DNA of 64,000 nt from an uncultured Bacteroidales bacterium (GTDB taxonomy: Bacteria; Bacteroidota; Bacteroidia; Bacteroidales; F082). Positions 41,064 to 50,152 of the stretch are shown in pieces. The notes below the pieces were generated by a model. The model did not search any database. It was not told where the DNA came from and saw nothing but the letters and a program-made list of their open reading frames with translations. The stretch's first letter is position 1. Every line of letters begins with the position of its first letter. The stretch spans positions 124,001 to 188,000 of the forward strand of contig CAMYXP010000003.1 in the NCBI GenBank assembly GCA_947303085.1. Reading direction: 5' to 3'. A program made the translations under genes and the position numbers.

Positions 41064-41950
41064 AATTCCATTATAACCTGACGCATATACTCATCTGAGA
41101 CGTGAGTGTAAATCTCCGTCGTTGAGATACTCGAATGTCCCAGCATTTGCTGCACTGCACGCAAATCTGCACCGCCTTCGAGCAGATGTGTGGCAAACGA
41201 ATGCCGCAAAGTGTGCGGACTAATCGTCTTTTTGATTCCTGCTTTTTCGGCAAGACTTTTCACCAGAAGAAACACACTTTGGCGTGTCAGGCTGGTGCCT
41301 CGAGCGCTGATGAAAACCTTGTCGGTGAATTTAGGTTTTATTTCCTGATGAATACGCTCGCCTTGAGTGTAGTTGGTGAGTTCTTTCAGCGTTTTCTTGC
41401 CAATCGGGACGAGCCTTTCCTTATCGCCCTTTCCGATGATTCTTATAAACTCATCTTTGGCATATATATCGCTGATATTCAAGGAAACAACCTCCGAAAC
41501 ACGAAGTCCGCAGCCGTACATCACCTCGATAATCGCCTTGTTGCGATGCCCGAATTGCTGACTTAAATCGATACAATCGAGCATGCTGACGATTTCCTCA
41601 TAATTTAAAACCTCCGGAATATGCCTGCCGATGCTCGGAAAACTGACAAGCAGGGTAGGGTCTTCCTCACAAATCTTTTCTTGGATGAGATATCTATAAA
41701 AACTCTTCAATCCCGATAAAATCCTGGCTTGCGACGATGCCGTGATACCCAAATCATAAAGATTCGCGAAGAAATCCTCAATATCGTGATGGGTGATTTC
41801 TGCTATTGAACAAGACTTTCCGCAACCCTCAAGATGCTGCCTAAACAATTCAATATCATGGCAATACGCGTTGATGGTATTGTCAGATAACGACTGCTCC
41901 AAACGGAGATAATCGCTGAAATGCTTAATCAGATTTTTGTCCAATAACAT
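41024..41950 (-). CDS. xerD: Tyrosine recombinase XerD
   Basis: 308 residues. An N-terminal SAM-like core-binding domain (~1-105), then the catalytic domain with all active residues: R150, K174, H246, R249, H272 and nucleophile Y281 (EIYTHV). The HTLRHSFATHLLEGGADLRAVQQ motif is typical of XerC/D. It resolves chromosome dimers at dif. No mobile element borders it, so it is the housekeeping enzyme and not an integrase. Confidence 0.9.
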   Translation of the reverse strand: MLLDKNLIKHFSDYLRLEQSLSDNTINAYCHDIELFRQHLEGCGKSCSIAEITHHDIEDFFANLYDLGITASSQARILSGLKSFYRYLIQEKICEEDPTLLVSFPSIGRHIPEVLNYEEIVSMLDCIDLSQQFGHRNKAIIEVMYGCGLRVSEVVSLNISDIYAKDEFIRIIGKGDKERLVPIGKKTLKELTNYTQGERIHQEIKPKFTDKVFISARGTSLTRQSVFLLVKSLAEKAGIKKTISPHTLRHSFATHLLEGGADLRAVQQMLGHSSISTTEIYTHVSDEYMRQVIMEFHPRWHSQNTSTN

Positions 41951-41985
41951 ATTTTAATCTCTTTGCAAAAATACAAAAAAATTAA

Positions 41986-42060
41986 ATATTTTAATGCTGT
42001 TTGCAGAAATGCGACCTACCACAGGGTACTGTGAGCGTTTTGAAAATGTATTAAAAATAT
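41986..42060 (+). repeat. Dispersed hairpin element, copy A
   Basis: 75 bp. Core GACCTACCACAGGGTACTGT at 42013-42032, flanked by GAAATGC and GCGTTTT half-stems and outer arms ATATTTTAATG / TATTAAAAATAT that pair with a few mismatches. It lies between the divergent starts of xerD and the Omp28-like gene. Copies B and C are at 45120-45195 and 56311-56387. Confidence 0.85.
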
Positions 42061-42082
42061 AATAAACAATCATTTTTTTTTG

Positions 42083-42090
42083 TAACTTTG
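42083..42090 (+). promoter_or_regulatory. -7 box for the Omp28-like gene
   Basis: TAACTTTG, 38 bp before the ATG at 42129, just downstream of repeat copy A. Confidence 0.6.
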
Positions 42091-42128
42091 CAGGGTTAAA
42101 TATTAATAAGCAATTAAAATTTAAAAAG

Positions 42129-43757
42129 ATGAAAAAGATATTATTATCAGTCGTAGCCTTTATGTTATTAGGCTCATTATCAGCGCAAAACGTGGCACGT
42201 GAATGCGTTTTGTTTGAGATTTTCACAGGTGTTAACTGCCCTTATTGTCCTGCAGCGGCCAACGCCATCAATCAGATGATGAATGAAGGTAAAGCAATAG
42301 CTCCGGTGGCGATTCACACCAGCGCATTTTCAACTCCCGATTTTTACACAGCCGAAACTAACGCAAGAGCTAATTTTTATGGCATTAACAGCTATCCGAC
42401 ATTGAAAGTCGACGGCATCCAGGGAATGTCCGGTGGTGGCGGTGCAAGTGAGAACATGTACAGCTATTATATTGGTTATTATAACAATAGAATCAACGTT
42501 ACAAGTCCATTTACTATTGATTTGTCATATCAATATTTGGAAGGCTCGACATGTCAGGTGACGGCCGTGGTAACTAAAGTTGGCACATGCTCTTCAAATA
42601 ACATCAAGGTCATGATTGCCCTTACCGAATCGCATATTCAGAGAAGCTGGCAAGGTATGACTGAACTCAACGCCGTGACTCGCGATCTGATTCCTACCCA
42701 GAATGGCACGGCATTTACCGGCGAATCGATGACTGTCACCCAAACATTCGATATGGCTGGTTATCCTAAGGAAAACATGCATCTTGTGGCATGGGTTCAG
42801 AGCTTTGAAGGTAACAAAGAGGTGTTCCAAGCTGTGAGAATATCATTGGAACCTGAAAATACCGCCTATGATGTCGCACTTCGCGCCGTGAATTCAGTAG
42901 TTACATCCAACTGCTCAGGAAAAGTTGAACCGTCTCTGACAATCAAAACCTTTGGCACTGAGACAGTTACATCGATGGAGATTGAAGTCACCGACCAGAA
43001 TAACAACGTTGTGAACACATACAACTGGACCGGAAATCTTCAGCATGGCGAGACAGCTGAAGTCAATATGCCTGAATTTGATATTCAAGGAGCTAACACA
43101 TTGAGTTTCAATGTTAAAAAGATAAACAACAACAACGATGCTTATTCATTCGACAACTTTATGACTGTTGCCGTTGAAGAGGCCGAATCACATCCTGGTG
43201 ACCTGTATGCTCAAATTAAATCGGCAACTGATCCTGACAGATTCTATCTTGAGCTTAAGGATATGAATACCAATGAGATAGTTGAAGAATGGCACTTCGA
43301 CCAAGGTGGTCATGCATATAAATTTTACATAACAATTCCTGCAAACGGATGCTATAAACTTAGTGCCATCAGTCCTGAAGGTAACGGCTGTGGCAATGGC
43401 TTCGGAGAGATCAAGGATGCCAATGGCGTTAAGGTGATGAAGTTCGCTCAGAATAACAATCCATATACAAATAGATATTCTGTTGAGTTTGTTTGTGAAA
43501 ATGCAGGATTGGACGAAAATTTGAACAACAGTTTTGCCATTTTCCCGAATCCAGCCTCAAATCAGATTAACATAAGTTGCGAAAACATCAATGAAGTGTT
43601 GATTTACAATACTTTAGGTCAGCTGGTTTATGAAAAGTCAGGAGAATGCGACGGCTTGACAATCGACGCGACGGCTTTTGAAGAAGGCTTATATGTGGTT
43701 AATGTCAAGAAAATCAACGGCGAAGCTGTTTCACAAAGAATAGTCATCAAAAGATAA
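42129..43757 (+). CDS. Omp28-like thioredoxin-fold protein with T9SS sorting domain
   Basis: 542 residues. Signal peptide MKKILLSVVAFMLLGSLSAQ, then a thioredoxin-like domain with a CPYC redox motif (TGVNCPYCPAA) as in the Omp28-related family. Middle beta-sandwich regions follow. The last ~75 residues are a type IX secretion sorting domain: FAIFPNPASNQI, LIYNTLGQLV, EGLYVVNVK and a basic end. It is therefore a cell-surface or secreted thiol-active protein. mpl follows 3 bp downstream. Confidence 0.88.
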   Translation: MKKILLSVVAFMLLGSLSAQNVARECVLFEIFTGVNCPYCPAAANAINQMMNEGKAIAPVAIHTSAFSTPDFYTAETNARANFYGINSYPTLKVDGIQGMSGGGGASENMYSYYIGYYNNRINVTSPFTIDLSYQYLEGSTCQVTAVVTKVGTCSSNNIKVMIALTESHIQRSWQGMTELNAVTRDLIPTQNGTAFTGESMTVTQTFDMAGYPKENMHLVAWVQSFEGNKEVFQAVRISLEPENTAYDVALRAVNSVVTSNCSGKVEPSLTIKTFGTETVTSMEIEVTDQNNNVVNTYNWTGNLQHGETAEVNMPEFDIQGANTLSFNVKKINNNNDAYSFDNFMTVAVEEAESHPGDLYAQIKSATDPDRFYLELKDMNTNEIVEEWHFDQGGHAYKFYITIPANGCYKLSAISPEGNGCGNGFGEIKDANGVKVMKFAQNNNPYTNRYSVEFVCENAGLDENLNNSFAIFPNPASNQINISCENINEVLIYNTLGQLVYEKSGECDGLTIDATAFEEGLYVVNVKKINGEAVSQRIVIKR

Positions 43758-43760
43758 AAA

Positions 43761-45119
43761 ATGAAAAAAGTCCATTTTATTGCAGTCGGCGGCAGCGCGA
43801 TGCACAATCTCGCAATCGCCTTACACAGAAAGGGTTACGAAGTCACAGGTTCGGATGATGAGATTTTTGAGCCGTCGAGGACACGTTTGGAGAAAGAAGG
43901 CATACTGCCGAAGGAATTCGGCTGGCATCCTGAGCTTTTAGACGATTCGTATGAGGCCGTTATTTTAGGAATGCATGCCCGCATCGACAACCCGGAACTC
44001 GTTCGTGCTCAAGAACTTGGACTTAAAATCTATTCATATCCTGAATATCTTTACGAGCAGAGTAAGGATAAAATTCGCATCGTGATTGGCGGCAGTCATG
44101 GAAAGACCACTATCACCTCGATGGTTCTGCATGTGATGAAACAAGCAGGCATCGAGACCGATTTCATGGTGGGGGCACAGCTTGAAGGCTTCGACGTGAT
44201 GGTTCGACTCAGCGAGACCGCGAAATATATGGTGATTGAGGGCGATGAGTACCTCACTTCGCCAATCGACAGAGTGCCGAAGTTTCATAAATATCATCCG
44301 CATATCGCAGTGATTTCTGGCATCGGCTGGGATCATGTCAATGTGTTTCCGACATTCGACAGTTATTTGGAACAGTTCAGAATCTTTGTCAACACCATCG
44401 AAAAAGGCGGTTGCCTGATTTATGACGGCAACGATGCTGAAGCGGCTAAAATAGCAGCAAACGCTAGCGTTCCGACGTATGGATACGACATTCATCCATA
44501 CAAAACCGACGGCGACGACACGATTTTGGTTATGCCAAATGGGGCAGAGGAGAAAGTGCAGATATTCGGAGAGCATAACATGAAAAATATCAACGCTGCA
44601 CGTTATGTGGCGAAGCAAGTTGGCATTAGCGACGAGCAGTTTTATGAGGCAATCAAGACGTTCAAAGGCGCTGCAAGAAGACTTGAATTGCTGTTTGAGA
44701 ACAAGGAAGAAGGCAACCTCGTGTTCCGTGACTTTGCACATGCGCCGTCGAAGGTCTTGGCGACAGTAAAAGCGTTGAGAGAGCAATATGCCAACAAGAA
44801 CTTATTGGTAGTCTTTGAGTTACACACCTACAGCAGTCTCAGCGAGGTATTTATTGACCATTATGCGCACTGCCTCGACAACTGTGATAAAGCTGTTGTA
44901 TTCTATGATCCGCATGCCGTTGCGATTAAGAAACTCGAAATGATGACCGACGAGCGCATTATTAAAGGCTTCCAGCGTCCTGATTTGAAGGTTGTTCACT
45001 CGAAAGATGAACTTGTTAAGCTTTTAAACGGCCTTAAACGTGAAAACATGGTCGGAGGCTTCATGTCATCCGGCGACTTCAATAGTCTCACCACAGATGA
45101 TTTGAAAGAGATTTTTTAA
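43761..45119 (+). CDS. mpl: UDP-MurNAc:L-Ala-gamma-D-Glu-meso-DAP ligase
   Basis: 452 residues. Mur ligase fold: N-terminal nucleotide domain FIAVGGSAMHNLA, ATP loop GGSHGKTTIT (110-119), EGDEYLTS, then the C-terminal domain (FRDFAHAPSKVLAT). It joins recycled murein tripeptide to UDP-MurNAc. With NamZ it fits peptidoglycan recycling. Its stop touches repeat copy B. Confidence 0.93.
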   Translation: MKKVHFIAVGGSAMHNLAIALHRKGYEVTGSDDEIFEPSRTRLEKEGILPKEFGWHPELLDDSYEAVILGMHARIDNPELVRAQELGLKIYSYPEYLYEQSKDKIRIVIGGSHGKTTITSMVLHVMKQAGIETDFMVGAQLEGFDVMVRLSETAKYMVIEGDEYLTSPIDRVPKFHKYHPHIAVISGIGWDHVNVFPTFDSYLEQFRIFVNTIEKGGCLIYDGNDAEAAKIAANASVPTYGYDIHPYKTDGDDTILVMPNGAEEKVQIFGEHNMKNINAARYVAKQVGISDEQFYEAIKTFKGAARRLELLFENKEEGNLVFRDFAHAPSKVLATVKALREQYANKNLLVVFELHTYSSLSEVFIDHYAHCLDNCDKAVVFYDPHAVAIKKLEMMTDERIIKGFQRPDLKVVHSKDELVKLLNGLKRENMVGGFMSSGDFNSLTTDDLKEIF

Positions 45120-45195
45120 TATTTTTAATGCCCTTTTCGAAATGCTCAACAGTACCCTGTGGTAGGTCGCATTTCTGCAAAGGGCATTAAAAATA
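45120..45195 (-). repeat. Dispersed hairpin element, copy B
   Basis: 76 bp, core on the minus strand. Outer arms TATTTTTAATGCCCTTT / AAAGGGCATTAAAAATA are perfect inverted repeats of 17 bp; inner GAAATGC / GCATTTC pair too. It fills almost exactly the gap between the convergent mpl and amidohydrolase stops. Confidence 0.9.
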
Positions 45196-45196
45196 C

Positions 45197-46795
45197 TTAA
45201 TAAACCATTTCTCCGTTGACAAACGTGTTAACCACCTTTACTTCGGGGATTTTTTCGTCTTCAATGTTCATTATATCATCGGAAAGGATAACAAAATCAG
45301 CTTCTTTGCCGACTTCGATGCTCCCTTTGCGGCCTTCAGCGAAGTAACCTTTTGCAGCCCATATTGTCATCGATTTTAAAGCTTCCTCACGTGTTAATTT
45401 ATTCTCAATCAAATCTTTACGTGCTACAGATGAATAGAACGTCTTGATAGAAGAGATGTGTTCGATAGGGAAGTCGGTGCCGTTGATGAGCCAGCTGTTT
45501 TGTGCTAGCAAAGTCTTGTAAGCGTATGCGCCTTGGATACGTTCAGAGCCAAGACGATCCTCGGCCCAAGGCATGTCGGAAGTACAATGTGTCGCCTGAA
45601 TTGAAGGAATTATACTATATTCTTTGTAAAGCGCAAAGTCTTGTGGATTAACCACTTGCGAATGCTCAATGCGCCATCTGAGGTCGTTTTCGCTTTTAAG
45701 GAACTTCGCATATTCGTTGAGAATCATACGAACGCCACCGTCGCCAATGGCATGGCAGCATACCTGATAGCCGGCATTATAGGCTTTTTCGCAAACATGG
45801 TCATAGAAATCTTCGCTTTCAACAATCAAACCTGAGGTTTCAGGAGCATCTGAATAAGGCTCAAGCAGCTTGGCTCCACGCGAGCCGAGAGCACCGTCGG
45901 CGTAAATCTTTACGGAACGCACTGTAAGTCGTTCTTTTTCAATGACTCCGAACTTCATGAAATAATCCATGGTCTCGTCGTCGGGGTTAACCATAGCGTT
46001 AACTTTCATCTTAAGAACGCCTTCTTGCTGCAAAGAATCAATCAAAGCTATGCTTCGGATGTCGAGTCCGGCATCAGTAACGCCTGTTAAACCATGCTTG
46101 AAACAATCGCGTTGTGCTATCTTTAACGCATTGATTTTCTGTTGGTTATTGAGATGAGGGATGATAGCCTTAGCCATGTCGGCAGCGTTGTCAAGAAGGA
46201 TACCTGTGGGTTTGCCTTTTTTATTTAATATGATTTCGCCTCCATCAACTTCGGATTTTTCATTAAAACCAAGGGTTTTCAGCACGTTGTCACTTACAAG
46301 TACAGCATGTCCGTCGACTCGGGTGAGAAGCACTTTTTTATTCGGGAAATGCTTGTGCAGCTTAGTGTTTTCAGGAAAATCCTTGACTTCCCACAGATTT
46401 TGGTCCCAGCCACGTCCTAAAAGCCATTCAGAAGCATTATCTTCATTATGTCTATCAAGTCGTTCCAACACTTCATCGAATGATTTACAGCCATTTAGAT
46501 CGGCATAACGCGCTTTGGTCTCGCCATAACCCACAAAGTGACAGTGTCCGTCGATAAAACCCGGATAAATGCTTTGTCCTTGAGCGTCAAGGGTTTGATA
46601 TGCAGTGTAATGTCTTAAAATGTTTTTATTTGATCCGATTGCTTCAAATTTTCCGTCTTTAACGGCGAATGCTTCAGCTTTACTAAATTGATTATCAACA
46701 ATATAGACGTTAGCATTATAAACAATCAAATCGACATGGGTTTTGCTGCAAGATAACATCGAAAGTAATATTAATAGGAAAGGAAGTCTTTTCAT
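45197..46795 (-). CDS. Amidohydrolase lipoprotein (YtcJ-like)
   Basis: 532 residues. Signal with lipobox SMLSC, so an envelope lipoprotein. Metal-dependent amidohydrolase of the YtcJ/Amidohydro_3 type: YPGFIDGHCHFVG (metal His pair), ARYADLNGCKSFDE, RVDGHAVLVS, and KIYADGALGSRGA, CHAIGDGGV, RIEHSQVV. The substrate is unknown; the family acts on amide or imide bonds. It is the last gene after an ABC importer, one base downstream of the ATPase gene. Confidence 0.85.
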   Translation of the reverse strand: MKRLPFLLILLSMLSCSKTHVDLIVYNANVYIVDNQFSKAEAFAVKDGKFEAIGSNKNILRHYTAYQTLDAQGQSIYPGFIDGHCHFVGYGETKARYADLNGCKSFDEVLERLDRHNEDNASEWLLGRGWDQNLWEVKDFPENTKLHKHFPNKKVLLTRVDGHAVLVSDNVLKTLGFNEKSEVDGGEIILNKKGKPTGILLDNAADMAKAIIPHLNNQQKINALKIAQRDCFKHGLTGVTDAGLDIRSIALIDSLQQEGVLKMKVNAMVNPDDETMDYFMKFGVIEKERLTVRSVKIYADGALGSRGAKLLEPYSDAPETSGLIVESEDFYDHVCEKAYNAGYQVCCHAIGDGGVRMILNEYAKFLKSENDLRWRIEHSQVVNPQDFALYKEYSIIPSIQATHCTSDMPWAEDRLGSERIQGAYAYKTLLAQNSWLINGTDFPIEHISSIKTFYSSVARKDLIENKLTREEALKSMTIWAAKGYFAEGRKGSIEVGKEADFVILSDDIMNIEDEKIPEVKVVNTFVNGEMVY

Positions 46796-46796
46796 T

Positions 46797-47555
46797 TTAA
46801 ATGTTTTGATTTAAAAGATATTGATTATCAATGTCTTTAAGTCCGAAATACTCTTTTATAACTCCATTTTTTAGCAATTCGGCACTCTGTCCGGCGGCAA
46901 ATGGTTTGTTTTTCGCGATAATCCAGAGGTTGTCGGTGTAACGGAGCAGAAGCTCGAGGTCGTGAGAGCTGAAAAGTATGGCTTTCTTTTGCTCTTTCGC
47001 CAACTTCTTCAGCAACGAAAACAATTCGATTTTACTCGGATAATCCAGAAATGCTGTCGGCTCGTCGAGCATGATTATTGGCGTGTTTTGAGCTATTGCC
47101 TTAGCAATCATGACCTTCTGTTTTTCGCCATCGGATAAAGTATTGAAGACTCTGTCAATCAGATGATTAACACCAACTAATTCAAGTGATACTTTAATTT
47201 CTTTTTCATCGTTTTCAGACAGCTTTCCGAACATTCCGGTGTAGGGATAACGACCGGCCGCGACCACGTCGAACACCTTCAGAAACATATCGTCAGGACG
47301 TTCGGTAAGAACTATTCCGAGCATTTTAGCGCGTTCTTTTGGCGAATACGACATCAGATCCTTGCCGAACAACTCAATCTTGCCACCAAGCGGTTTGATA
47401 TGTGTAGAAAAAGTCTTGAAAAGCGTCGATTTGCCGGCACCATTGGGACCAATCAAAGCGATGATATCGCCTTCATTTAATGAGACGTTGATGTTGGAAA
47501 CGACGGTCTTGTTTTCGTAACCAATTGATAATGCTGATGTTTTTAATATTTCCAT
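46797..47555 (-). CDS. ABC transporter ATP-binding protein, iron/cobalamin type
   Basis: 252 residues. Walker A GPNGAGKST (36-44), signature LSDGE, Walker B IIMLDEPTAFLD and switch SSHDLELLL. Family FecE/FhuC/BtuD. It drives import by the FecCD permease encoded directly upstream with no gap. Confidence 0.92.
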   Translation of the reverse strand: MEILKTSALSIGYENKTVVSNINVSLNEGDIIALIGPNGAGKSTLFKTFSTHIKPLGGKIELFGKDLMSYSPKERAKMLGIVLTERPDDMFLKVFDVVAAGRYPYTGMFGKLSENDEKEIKVSLELVGVNHLIDRVFNTLSDGEKQKVMIAKAIAQNTPIIMLDEPTAFLDYPSKIELFSLLKKLAKEQKKAILFSSHDLELLLRYTDNLWIIAKNKPFAAGQSAELLKNGVIKEYFGLKDIDNQYLLNQNI

Positions 47556-48578
47556 TTATTTTTTACTTTTCATTATTACTGAAATCACCACTGGTGCACC
47601 GATGAAGGCCGTCACAGCGTTGATAGGCAAATTGCCTTCAAAACCTGGCATTCTGGCGATGAGGTTACAGAATAGAGCCATGTCCATGCCAATCAACATC
47701 GTGGCAGGGATGAGCAGGCGATGGTCGCTGCTTTTAAACAGGAATCGCGCGATATGAGGCATTGCAAGTCCCACAAATGCAATAGGGCCACAGTAGGCTG
47801 TCACGATAGCTGTAAGATATCCTGAAATCAAAATTATGATGACACTGTTGCGTTTGAGGTTGATGCCAAGATTCTCGGCGTACATTTCGCCTAACAATAA
47901 GATATTCAAGTTCTTAGACAGGAAAAATGTTGCTACAAGTCCGATTATGATGCTTATTGCGAAAACAGTCATTTTTGAAGTGCCGACGCCCGAGAAACTA
48001 CCCATGCCCCAAATCACGAAGGCGTGGATGTCTTCTTTCAAGCTGAAAAACTTCAAAATATCGGTTATTGAGCCAGCCAAATATGCTATCATCAAACCAA
48101 TGATAATCAACGTGGTCATGTTTTTCATGCGCGAGCTGAACGCCAGCATCACGAAAAGCACCAGGACGGCACCGATGAAAGCCGCTAAACTCACACCAAT
48201 TGTCGACCACCACCCGAATGATGACACTGCGGCACCGGAAATAGCGCCAGTGAGAAGAATCACTATTCCGACTCCCAAACTAGCGCCGCTGCTGATTCCG
48301 AGCATTGAAGGGTCGGCGAGAGGGTTGCGGAACAAGGTCTGCATCAACAAGCCCGCCACCGCAAGGGCAGAACCGGCTAAAAGTGCTGTAAGAGCTTGAG
48401 GAAGTCTATAATTGAATATAATGACACTCAATGTTTTATCAGCATTATCTTTAAGTAATACTTTAAATATATCCTCAAACGGCACCATCACCGAACCGAC
48501 GAACAGATTCAACACGAAAAGAATGATTCCAAGGATGATGATTCCTAAAATTCCGATTGTTATCCTGCTATTTTTCAT
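47556..48578 (-). CDS. FecCD-family ABC permease
   Basis: 340 residues, about ten membrane helices. Family motifs: LPQALTALLAGSALAVAGLLMQTLFRNPLADP, GISSGASLG, CGPIAFVGLAMPHIAR and the C-terminal NAVTAFIGAPV. It forms the channel for a siderophore, haem or cobalamin complex. Its start overlaps the binding protein gene by 11 bp. Confidence 0.92.
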   Translation of the reverse strand: MKNSRITIGILGIIILGIILFVLNLFVGSVMVPFEDIFKVLLKDNADKTLSVIIFNYRLPQALTALLAGSALAVAGLLMQTLFRNPLADPSMLGISSGASLGVGIVILLTGAISGAAVSSFGWWSTIGVSLAAFIGAVLVLFVMLAFSSRMKNMTTLIIIGLMIAYLAGSITDILKFFSLKEDIHAFVIWGMGSFSGVGTSKMTVFAISIIIGLVATFFLSKNLNILLLGEMYAENLGINLKRNSVIIILISGYLTAIVTAYCGPIAFVGLAMPHIARFLFKSSDHRLLIPATMLIGMDMALFCNLIARMPGFEGNLPINAVTAFIGAPVVISVIMKSKK

Positions 48579-49710
48579 CTTTCAACAAGTAAAAATATTT
48601 TGGCGTATAGTCTTCATTTTCAAGCATTTCAGGATGGAAAGCAAGCACAAAATCCTTCAGCAGCAAGTCAGGCTCGTATTCAGATTTCTCAAAATAGCCG
48701 CTTTCGCGGATGTCGCACACTATGACATTGTGGTTTTTATATGCTTTGAAATGCGTATATAATTCATTTTCAGCGGCTAAGCTCTCGTAGGTGAACTTGT
48801 GATTGGTTGAGTTCATGACACGCCAGAAATCGGCGTCACGAGCCTTGGAAAGCACCGTTTCGGCATCGACAGGCAGGCTCGCGGTGGAGTTGTTGTCCTT
48901 CCAAACATAATCAGCGCCCGCATCGTGAAAAATCTGAGCGATATAGCTTGCACCGCCAGGCAGATACCATTGACCTTCAAACGGCAGATCGGAGAAAACA
49001 GTAGGTCGGTTTTCAGCATTATTACATAGTTCTTTCAATGATTCATAACGACTTATGATGTCGTTAAACCATTTATCGGTATCTGTTTCACGACAAGTAA
49101 GAAAACCAATCACTTTCAGCCATTCGGCACGTCCAAGCGGATGATTTTCAAGGTAATCGGCGAATGGAAACATCACAGCGCCAGTAAGTTCACCGATCTC
49201 GGTCTTCGGAACAGTTGAATAAGGTGTGTAAAGAATCACATCAGGATGCAGATTTATCACTATTTCAGTCTTCAAACTCGTCTCAATACCCACATCCTCA
49301 ATTTTTTTTTCAGCTAAAAGTCGTTTGATTTCAGGGTTGTCGGTATAGTCGCTTTCAAGGATACCTTTCACTCTGCCTATTTCGTTAAGTTCAAGAAACA
49401 CAGACCATTGCGTTGAAGAATAAGCAATCACATTCTTCACGGGAGTACGAATTACTGTCAGGTTTTCAAGCTCATTCGGGAGTTCCAATGAATCAGGGTA
49501 GAGGTAAAACTCACCAAGCGACTTCTCGTTCCAAGGATTTGAAATATTGACGTAATATCCCGATTTGTAATTAGTTACATCAATATAACTTGTATATTTC
49601 ATCAAATTGTCATTCTCGGTACAAGTGTTTATTTTCGTGTCGGTGGAGTTGTCATTGCACGAAAAAAGGATGCAAGTCATTGAAAGACAAATAAATAACA
49701 ACTTTTTCAT
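48568..49710 (-). CDS. Periplasmic binding lipoprotein of the ABC importer
   Basis: 380 residues. Signal and lipobox LFSC; then a FecB/BtuF-like two-lobe fold (VFLELNEIGRVKGI, PDVILYTPY, PTVFSDLPFEGQWYLPGG). Ligand undetermined: Fe-complex, haem or cobalamin. Cobalamin would suit KamE, but no B12 riboswitch is visible in the 110-bp leader. First gene of the SBP-permease-ATPase-amidohydrolase operon. Confidence 0.85.
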   Translation of the reverse strand: MKKLLFICLSMTCILFSCNDNSTDTKINTCTENDNLMKYTSYIDVTNYKSGYYVNISNPWNEKSLGEFYLYPDSLELPNELENLTVIRTPVKNVIAYSSTQWSVFLELNEIGRVKGILESDYTDNPEIKRLLAEKKIEDVGIETSLKTEIVINLHPDVILYTPYSTVPKTEIGELTGAVMFPFADYLENHPLGRAEWLKVIGFLTCRETDTDKWFNDIISRYESLKELCNNAENRPTVFSDLPFEGQWYLPGGASYIAQIFHDAGADYVWKDNNSTASLPVDAETVLSKARDADFWRVMNSTNHKFTYESLAAENELYTHFKAYKNHNVIVCDIRESGYFEKSEYEPDLLLKDFVLAFHPEMLENEDYTPKYFYLLKDEK

Positions 49711-49739
49711 TGTTAGTCAGATTTAACGGGTTTAATTTG

Positions 49740-49747
49740 CAAAGATA
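49740..49747 (-). promoter_or_regulatory. -7 box for the ABC importer operon
   Basis: Minus-strand TATCTTTG 30 bp upstream of the start; no well-placed -33 box. Confidence 0.5.
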
Positions 49748-49794
49748 ATAATATTTATTTACAAAATAATGGCTGAAATCTCAAAAATAATGTT

Positions 49795-49802
49795 TAATTT
49801 TG
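49795..49802 (+). promoter_or_regulatory. -7 box for the mutL operon
   Basis: TAATTTTG, 18 bp before the ATG at 49821, heading a run of tightly packed genes to gltS. Confidence 0.55.
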
Positions 49803-49820
49803 CAGTTTAAATATTGAATT

Positions 49821-50150
49821 ATGGGAATTTTCATGTTTCACAGGCCGGAAATGCCTAAGTTTAACTATATCCCGAGATATTACAATCCGGAGAAAGAGGC
49901 GTTGGAGAAGAAGAAGGCTGCATTAGGTTTGGACTCTCAACTCACTGACAGTGAGAAACTTAGAGTTAAAATGAGAAAGAGTTGGGGACGGACAGGCGAG
50001 GACGGCCGTCCGAATAAAAAGGCGTCATCATTCAAAATGATGCGCTATTCAATAATATTTGGAATCTCGGCGTTTTTGATTTATATCATTTTCTTTACGC
50101 CATTCGTGGAGAATTTCATCACCATGTTCCTGAAGTTGGGAGGTAAGTAG
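49821..50150 (+). CDS. Small single-pass membrane protein before mutL
   Basis: 109 residues. A basic, proline/tyrosine-rich N-terminal half (FNYIPRYYNPEKEALEKKKAALG) and one C-terminal membrane helix (SIIFGISAFLIYIIFF region). No family name known to me, though similar small genes lie next to mutL in related genomes. 2 bp before mutL, so co-transcribed. Confidence 0.75.
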   Translation: MGIFMFHRPEMPKFNYIPRYYNPEKEALEKKKAALGLDSQLTDSEKLRVKMRKSWGRTGEDGRPNKKASSFKMMRYSIIFGISAFLIYIIFFTPFVENFITMFLKLGGK

Positions 50151-50152
50151 CT

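Noticed and set aside
41024..41950. xerD as the integrase of a mobile element
   Set aside because: Full XerD motifs, no att-like repeats, no cargo or phage genes beside it; flanks are housekeeping.
41954..42226. Minus-strand open frame across repeat copy A
   Set aside because: It runs over the promoter region, the hairpin element and the Omp28-like signal peptide in antisense; no protein motif.
44034..44786. 250-codon minus-strand open frame inside mpl
   Set aside because: Mirror of a well-conserved Mur ligase; no family signal.
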